Origin: SG8-41 sp035259205
GTDB taxonomy: Bacteria; Pseudomonadota; Gammaproteobacteria; Burkholderiales; SG8-41
Reading direction: 5' to 3'
NCBI GenBank assembly: GCA_035259205.1
Contig: DATFWO010000002.1
Coordinates: 1 to 64,000 of the forward strand
Length of the DNA stretch: 64,000 nt
Position numbers and translations under genes: made by a program. A model generated the notes under the pieces. It was not told where the DNA came from. It saw only the letters and a program-made list of their open reading frames with translations, and ran no database searches. Below are positions 60,019 to 64,000 of the stretch, piece by piece (within the stretch, counting starts at the first letter, position 1; every line of letters begins with the position of its first letter).

Positions 60019-61476
60019 TCAGCGCACGACGAACACTGATTTTTCGTGCGCGCGAACGGCCGGTTCGTCCCGCGCACGCACCAGAAATTCGATGCGATGC
60101 GTGCCCGCGCCGACGGGGCCGCCTTCCACGTGAACGCGCGCGCGGACCGGCACCAGCCGGCTCGCCGCGCCGTGCACCTGGACGTTTGCGCCGCCCTCGA
60201 GATGGAGGCCCGGCAGCCCACTCACCTCGATGTCGAAAACGCGCGTCCGCTCCGACGTGTTCATGATCCGCAGCTGGTAGACGTTCTCGATGTCACCCCG
60301 CCCGACCTCACGCGCGATCGCGGCGCGGTCCCGCATGACGTCCACCTTGAGTGGGACGCGCAGGTAGAGCCCGAGAACGGTTGCAACGATTACCGCCCAG
60401 ACGATCGCCGTGTAAGCGAGAACGCGCGGCCGCAATGTGCGCGCGATCATCTGCGTGCCGGTCAACTTGCGCTCCATCGCGTTCTGGGTCGAATACCTGA
60501 TGAGCCCGCGCGGGTAGCCCATCTTGTCCATCACCTGGTTGCAGCCGTCGATGCAGGCTGCGCACCCTATGCACTGGTACTGAAGCCCGTCCCTGATGTC
60601 GATGCCGGTGGGACAGACCTGCACGCAGATGTTGCAGTCCACGCAGTCGCCCAACCCGAGCGCCTTCGAGTCGGCGCGCCGCGCGCGTGGGCCCCTCGGC
60701 TCGCCCCGTTTCTGGTCGTAGGTGATGGTCAGCGTGTCCTTGTCGAACATCGCGCTCTGGAAACGCGCGTACGGACACATGTAAGTGCAGACCTGCTCGC
60801 GCATCCAGCCCGCGTTGCCGTAGGTGGCGAAGCCGTAGAAGAGCATCCAGAACGCCTCCCACGGCCCCGTCGACAGGCGCGTCACCTCCGCCCACAACTC
60901 GCGGATGGGCGTGAAGTAGCCGACGAAAGTGAAGCCGGTCCACAGCGCGAGCGCGATCCACGCCGCGTGCTTCGCGCCCTTCAAGGCGGCTTTGCGCGCC
61001 GAGAAGACGCTGCCGTCGAGCTTCATGCGCCGGCTGCGGTCGCCTTCGATCAGGCGCTCGATCCACATGAAGATTTCGGTGTAGACCGTCTGCGGGCAGG
61101 CATAGCCGCACCACAGGCGCCCCGCCACCGTCGTGAACAGAAACAGCGATAGCGCCGATATGATGAGCAGGATTGCGAGGTAAATGACGTCCTGGGGCCA
61201 GAAGACGAGGCCAAAGACGTAGAACTTGCGCTGGACGATGTCGAACAGCACCGCTTGGCGGCCGTTCCAGGTGAGCCACGCTCCGCCGTAGAAGACCAGC
61301 TGCGTCGCCCACACCAGCATCCAGCGCCACGCCGCGAACCATCCGTGCACGGCGCGCGGATAGATTTTCCTGTCCGCCGCGTAGAGCTCGGTCGTGGCGG
61401 CAGCTTCCGGCATTGCCGCGGCCGACGGGCGTCCTCCGGCGCCTGCATGCGCCACCTCGGGAACGGACTGAGCCAT
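60019..61476 (-). CDS. ccoG: cbb3 oxidase accessory protein CcoG
   Basis: A 485-residue polyferredoxin (FixG/CcoG/RdxA). Several membrane helices, CGYACPQTVYTEIFMW with the conserved cysteines, then two 4Fe-4S motifs CVDCNICVQVCPTG and CIGCAACIDGCN, and a C-terminal IG-like periplasmic domain. It reduces copper for delivery to the oxidase. Start 61476 (MAQSVPEVAHAG) is chosen; the longer frame runs over the ccoP gene and is a shadow. Confidence 0.93.
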   Translation of the reverse strand: MAQSVPEVAHAGAGGRPSAAAMPEAAATTELYAADRKIYPRAVHGWFAAWRWMLVWATQLVFYGGAWLTWNGRQAVLFDIVQRKFYVFGLVFWPQDVIYLAILLIISALSLFLFTTVAGRLWCGYACPQTVYTEIFMWIERLIEGDRSRRMKLDGSVFSARKAALKGAKHAAWIALALWTGFTFVGYFTPIRELWAEVTRLSTGPWEAFWMLFYGFATYGNAGWMREQVCTYMCPYARFQSAMFDKDTLTITYDQKRGEPRGPRARRADSKALGLGDCVDCNICVQVCPTGIDIRDGLQYQCIGCAACIDGCNQVMDKMGYPRGLIRYSTQNAMERKLTGTQMIARTLRPRVLAYTAIVWAVIVATVLGLYLRVPLKVDVMRDRAAIAREVGRGDIENVYQLRIMNTSERTRVFDIEVSGLPGLHLEGGANVQVHGAASRLVPVRARVHVEGGPVGAGTHRIEFLVRARDEPAVRAHEKSVFVVR

Positions 61477-61517
61477 GGTTGTCGCGGGAGACGGCCACAC
61501 CTGCTCCCGGTCCGCTC

Positions 61518-62432
61518 CTACTTGCCGGCCGCTGCCCCGCCCTGCGACAGCGAGTACACGTACGCCGTGAGGAGATGGATCTTCGCCGGCGAGAGCAGAT
61601 CCTTGTGCGCGGGCATCTGGCTCGAGCGGCCGTTGGAGATCTGCTCGACGATCGCCGTTTCCCCCGAGCCGTGCAGCCACACATCGTCCGTAAGGTTGGG
61701 GGCGCCCAACTGCTGGTTGCCCTTTCCGTCCACCCCGTGGCAGCCGGCGCACGCCTGCCGGAATTTCGCCTTGCCGTTGAACGCGCGGAGGGTGTCGTGA
61801 GTGCGGCCCGACAGCGAGAGGACGTAGTGCGCGACGTCCCTCACGTTTTCGCCGCCGCCGACGGCCTCGCCCATCGGCGGCATCACGCCACGCCGCCCTT
61901 CGGTAATGGAGGCCTTGATTGCGTCGGGCGTCCCGCCCCACAGCCAGTCCCCGTCGGTCAGATTGGGGAATCCACGGCTGCCGCCGCCGTCGGAAGCGTG
62001 GCACTGCGCGCAATGGTTGAGAAAGAGCTTCTGCCCGATCGCAAGCGCTTCCGCGTTCCGGGCGAGCGCTGCGGGCTCCAGCGCGGCGTAGCGCTCGTAG
62101 ATCGGCCCGAACGCCGCCTCGGCGGAGCGGGTATCTTCCTCGAGCTGGCCTACCTGGGTCCAGCCGAGCGTGCCGCGATAGCTGCCCAGCCCCGGGAAGA
62201 ACACGAGGTAGGCGAGCGAGAACGCGATGGTGAGATAGAAGAGCCACGCCCACCAGCGGGGCATCGGATTGTCGTACTCGGTGAGATCCCCGTCCCAGAC
62301 GTGGCCCGACGTCCTGCCCTTGGCGGTCTTGCGCACGCTCTGCACCTTCAGCAGCACCGCGCAGCCGATGATCGAAATCAGGCTGATCGCGCCGACGTAG
62401 ACATCCCAGAAGCCGCTCGTGAAGAGGCTCAC
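61518..62432 (-). CDS. ccoP: cbb3-type cytochrome oxidase subunit III (CcoP)
   Basis: A 304-residue diheme membrane cytochrome c. One or two N-terminal helices, then two heme c motifs: CAQCHASDGGG and CAGCHGVDGKG. YDNPMPRWWAWLFYLTIAFSLAYLVFFPGLG is the typical CcoP membrane part. Start is GTG with GGAAGG upstream and overlaps the ccoQ stop codon (GTGA). Confidence 0.95.
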   Translation of the reverse strand: MSLFTSGFWDVYVGAISLISIIGCAVLLKVQSVRKTAKGRTSGHVWDGDLTEYDNPMPRWWAWLFYLTIAFSLAYLVFFPGLGSYRGTLGWTQVGQLEEDTRSAEAAFGPIYERYAALEPAALARNAEALAIGQKLFLNHCAQCHASDGGGSRGFPNLTDGDWLWGGTPDAIKASITEGRRGVMPPMGEAVGGGENVRDVAHYVLSLSGRTHDTLRAFNGKAKFRQACAGCHGVDGKGNQQLGAPNLTDDVWLHGSGETAIVEQISNGRSSQMPAHKDLLSPAKIHLLTAYVYSLSQGGAAAGK

Positions 62433-62590
62433 GGCTGGTTCCTTCCGTCATGCTCTTCGTCGAACGGCAGCCGGGCGGCGCGCTCGAAGCGCTCCTTGCG
62501 CCCCGGGCTATACGCCCACCACACCACGCCGACAAACGCGGCCAGCGCGACGGCCGTCATCAGGCTTCTCAGCAAGCTCATATCCATCAT
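62429..62590 (-). CDS. ccoQ: cbb3-type oxidase subunit IV (CcoQ/FixQ)
   Basis: A 53-residue protein with one membrane helix (LMTAVALAAFVGVVWWAYS) followed by the CcoQ signature PGRKERFERAARLPF. It stabilises the oxidase complex. The ATG at 62590 overlaps the ccoO stop codon (ATGA), and the end overlaps the ccoP start. Confidence 0.93.
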   Translation of the reverse strand: MMDMSLLRSLMTAVALAAFVGVVWWAYSPGRKERFERAARLPFDEEHDGRNQP

Positions 62591-63198
62591 TGCCTCTGCT
62601 TGACAGCGGTGCCGAGAACCTGAAGATAGGCGATCAGCGCGTCCATCTCGGTTCTCCCTTTCAACTCCCCGCCAGCCTTCGCGATTTCCTCGTCGGTGTA
62701 CGGCACGCCCACGATACGCAGCGCGCGCATTTTCGCTCCGATGTCCGCCGCGTTGGCGTCGTTGCGGGAGAGCCATGGATAAGCCGGCATGTTCGACTCC
62801 GGCACCACGCTGCGCGGATCGGCGAGGTGTAGCCGGTGCCAATCGTCGGAATAGCGGCCTCCGACCCGGTGCAGATCGGGCCCGGTGCGCTTCGAGCCCC
62901 ATTGGAACGGGTGGTCGTAAACGAACTCTCCGGCGACCGAGTAGTGCCCGTAGCGCTCGACCTCTGCGCGCAAGGGACGAACCATCTGCGAGTGGCAGTT
63001 GTAGCAGCCCTCGCGGATGTAGATGTCGCGCCCGGTGAGCTGCAGCGCGGTATAGGGCTTCAGGCCCGCAACCGGCTCGGTCACCGACTTCTGGAACGAC
63101 AGCGGCACGATTTCGACCAGCCCGCCCACCGCCACCACCAGGACGATCAGCACGATCAGCAGGCTGTTGCTGCGTTCGATTGCATCATGGGTCAGCAT
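62587..63198 (-). CDS. ccoO: cbb3-type cytochrome oxidase subunit II (CcoO)
   Basis: A 203-residue membrane-anchored monoheme cytochrome c. N-terminal helix LLIVLIVLVVAVGGLVEIV, heme motif CYNCHSQMVRPL and the typical FVYDHPFQWGSKRTGPDLHRVGG. It passes electrons from CcoP to CcoN. Ten bases separate it from the ccoN stop. Confidence 0.96.
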   Translation of the reverse strand: MLTHDAIERSNSLLIVLIVLVVAVGGLVEIVPLSFQKSVTEPVAGLKPYTALQLTGRDIYIREGCYNCHSQMVRPLRAEVERYGHYSVAGEFVYDHPFQWGSKRTGPDLHRVGGRYSDDWHRLHLADPRSVVPESNMPAYPWLSRNDANAADIGAKMRALRIVGVPYTDEEIAKAGGELKGRTEMDALIAYLQVLGTAVKQRQ

Positions 63199-63208
63199 CG
63201 CGGCCTTC

Positions 63209-64000
63209 CTATGCGTGCACGGGAACTGGCGTCGGAATGGGCGCGGCGGCGCCGCGCGCGTCGCCCACCGTCCGCACGGTGTTGTAGAGCATGATCAACA
63301 TTCCGGAAAAGTAGAGCAGTCCCCCGAGCAGGCGGATGACGTAGTAGGGATAGCTCGCCTTCACGCTTTCCACGAAGGTGTAGGTGAGCGTGCCGTCGTC
63401 GCTGACGGCGCGCCACATCAGGCCCTGCATGACGCCGGCGATCCACATCGCGGCGATATAGAGCACGATACCCAGCGTCGCGACCCAGAAATGGAGGTTG
63501 ATGAGCGGCACCGAGTGCATCTCGCTGCGCCCGTAGAGGCGCGGGATGAGGTAGTAGATCGAGCCCATCGAGATCAGGCCGACCCATCCGAGCGCGCCGC
63601 CGTGCACGTGACCGACCGTCCAGTCGGTGTAGTGCGAGAGCGCGTTCACCGTCTTGATCGACATCATCGGGCCCTCGAACGTCGCGATGCCGTAGAACGA
63701 AAGAGACACCACGAGGAACTTCAGGATGGGATCGGTACGCAGCTTGTGCCAGGCACCAGAGAGCGTCATGATGCCGTTGATCATGCCGCCCCACGAGGGC
63801 GCGATCAGGATCAGCGAGAACAGCATGCCGAGCGACTGCGCCCAGTCCGGCAGCGCCGTGTAATGCAGGTGGTGCGGGCCCGCCCACATGTAGGTGAAGA
63901 TGAGCGCCCAGAAGTGCACCACCGACAGCCGGTACGAATACACCGGCCGCCCCGCCTGCTTGGGAACGAAGTAGTACATCATCCCCAGGAAGCCGGCGGT
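63209..64000 (-). CDS. ccoN: cbb3-type cytochrome oxidase subunit I (CcoN), partial
   Basis: The C-terminal 263 residues of the catalytic heme-copper subunit; the N-terminus lies beyond the window end and the frame is open to base 64000. Several membrane helices are visible. Ligand regions: GPHHLHYTALPDW (histidines near CuB), and TVGHVHGGALGWVG for the paired histidines of the two hemes in helix X. MSIKTVNALSHYTDW is typical of CcoN. It reduces oxygen to water with high affinity. Confidence 0.95.
   Translation of the reverse strand, partial: TAGFLGMMYYFVPKQAGRPVYSYRLSVVHFWALIFTYMWAGPHHLHYTALPDWAQSLGMLFSLILIAPSWGGMINGIMTLSGAWHKLRTDPILKFLVVSLSFYGIATFEGPMMSIKTVNALSHYTDWTVGHVHGGALGWVGLISMGSIYYLIPRLYGRSEMHSVPLINLHFWVATLGIVLYIAAMWIAGVMQGLMWRAVSDDGTLTYTFVESVKASYPYYVIRLLGGLLYFSGMLIMLYNTVRTVGDARGAAAPIPTPVPVHA

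Noticed and set aside
61477..62535. N-terminal extension of CcoG
   Set aside because: It overlaps ccoP, whose heme motifs are clear, in another frame.

Overview
The window is GC-rich (roughly 65% by eye) and gene-dense. It reads as chromosome from a betaproteobacterium, most likely Burkholderiales-like (inference). Reasons: five tripartite-tricarboxylate-transport (TctC/Bug) receptors, a full cbb3 oxidase operon with ccoG-H-I-S accessory genes, a DUF1272 protein, a PEP-CTERM protein behind a sigma-54 promoter, and many CoA-thioester and hydroxyacid enzymes. No rRNA, CRISPR array, transposase or phage gene is visible. One tRNA with a CAU anticodon is present (4584-4660, minus strand).

Layout. 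1-9.2 kb: a small secreted coiled protein, a nucleotide cyclase-FHA signalling protein, an exported acetamidase/formamidase, a GNAT protein, a gene-poor stretch beside the tRNA, a REC-PAS-GGDEF-EAL c-di-GMP protein with a degenerate GGDEF site, an Old Yellow Enzyme and a 3-hydroxyisobutyrate-dehydrogenase relative. 9.4-19.1 kb: a TAXI receptor pseudogene with an out-of-frame internal deletion, TctC receptors, a LysR regulator, a D-threonine-aldolase-type enzyme, a GlcG-like protein, a VanZ-like protein and an amidase/deacylase pair. 19.1-23.7 kb: an S9 peptidase, small conserved proteins, a glyoxalase and a solitary SLOG-TIR protein that looks like a stand-alone anti-phage effector. 23.8-33.5 kb (all minus strand): a catabolic block with an aconitase-type dehydratase pair, an isocitrate-lyase/PEP-mutase-type lyase, TctC, SDR, acyl-CoA dehydrogenase and ADP-forming acyl-CoA synthetase, followed by an NHL lipoprotein. 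33.7-49.1 kb: two MFS carriers, cupin, more TctC, a maleate-isomerase-like enzyme, carboxymuconolactone decarboxylase, PEP-CTERM protein, hydroxyacid dehydrogenase, thioesterase, a thiolase/DUF35 pair, an amine oxidase and an aldo/keto reductase.

49.1-64 kb (all minus strand): a low-oxygen and stress block. It holds an ADP-forming acyl-CoA synthetase-acetyltransferase, a universal stress protein, a P2-type cation ATPase, a small protein and Hsp20, then ccoS-ccoI-SafE-x-ccoH-ccoG-ccoP-ccoQ-ccoO-ccoN (ccoN cut by the window end). Two FNR/ANR-type sites, one before the stress-protein gene and one before hsp20, tie these genes to oxygen sensing.

The most unusual feature is a dispersed family of heptanucleotide repeats (core GTGACTG or variants). 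It occurs in at least ten gene gaps, often as two arrays facing each other, and frequently covers the stop codon of a neighbouring gene. It resembles the STRR repeats known from cyanobacteria; I know of no description from this kind of organism.
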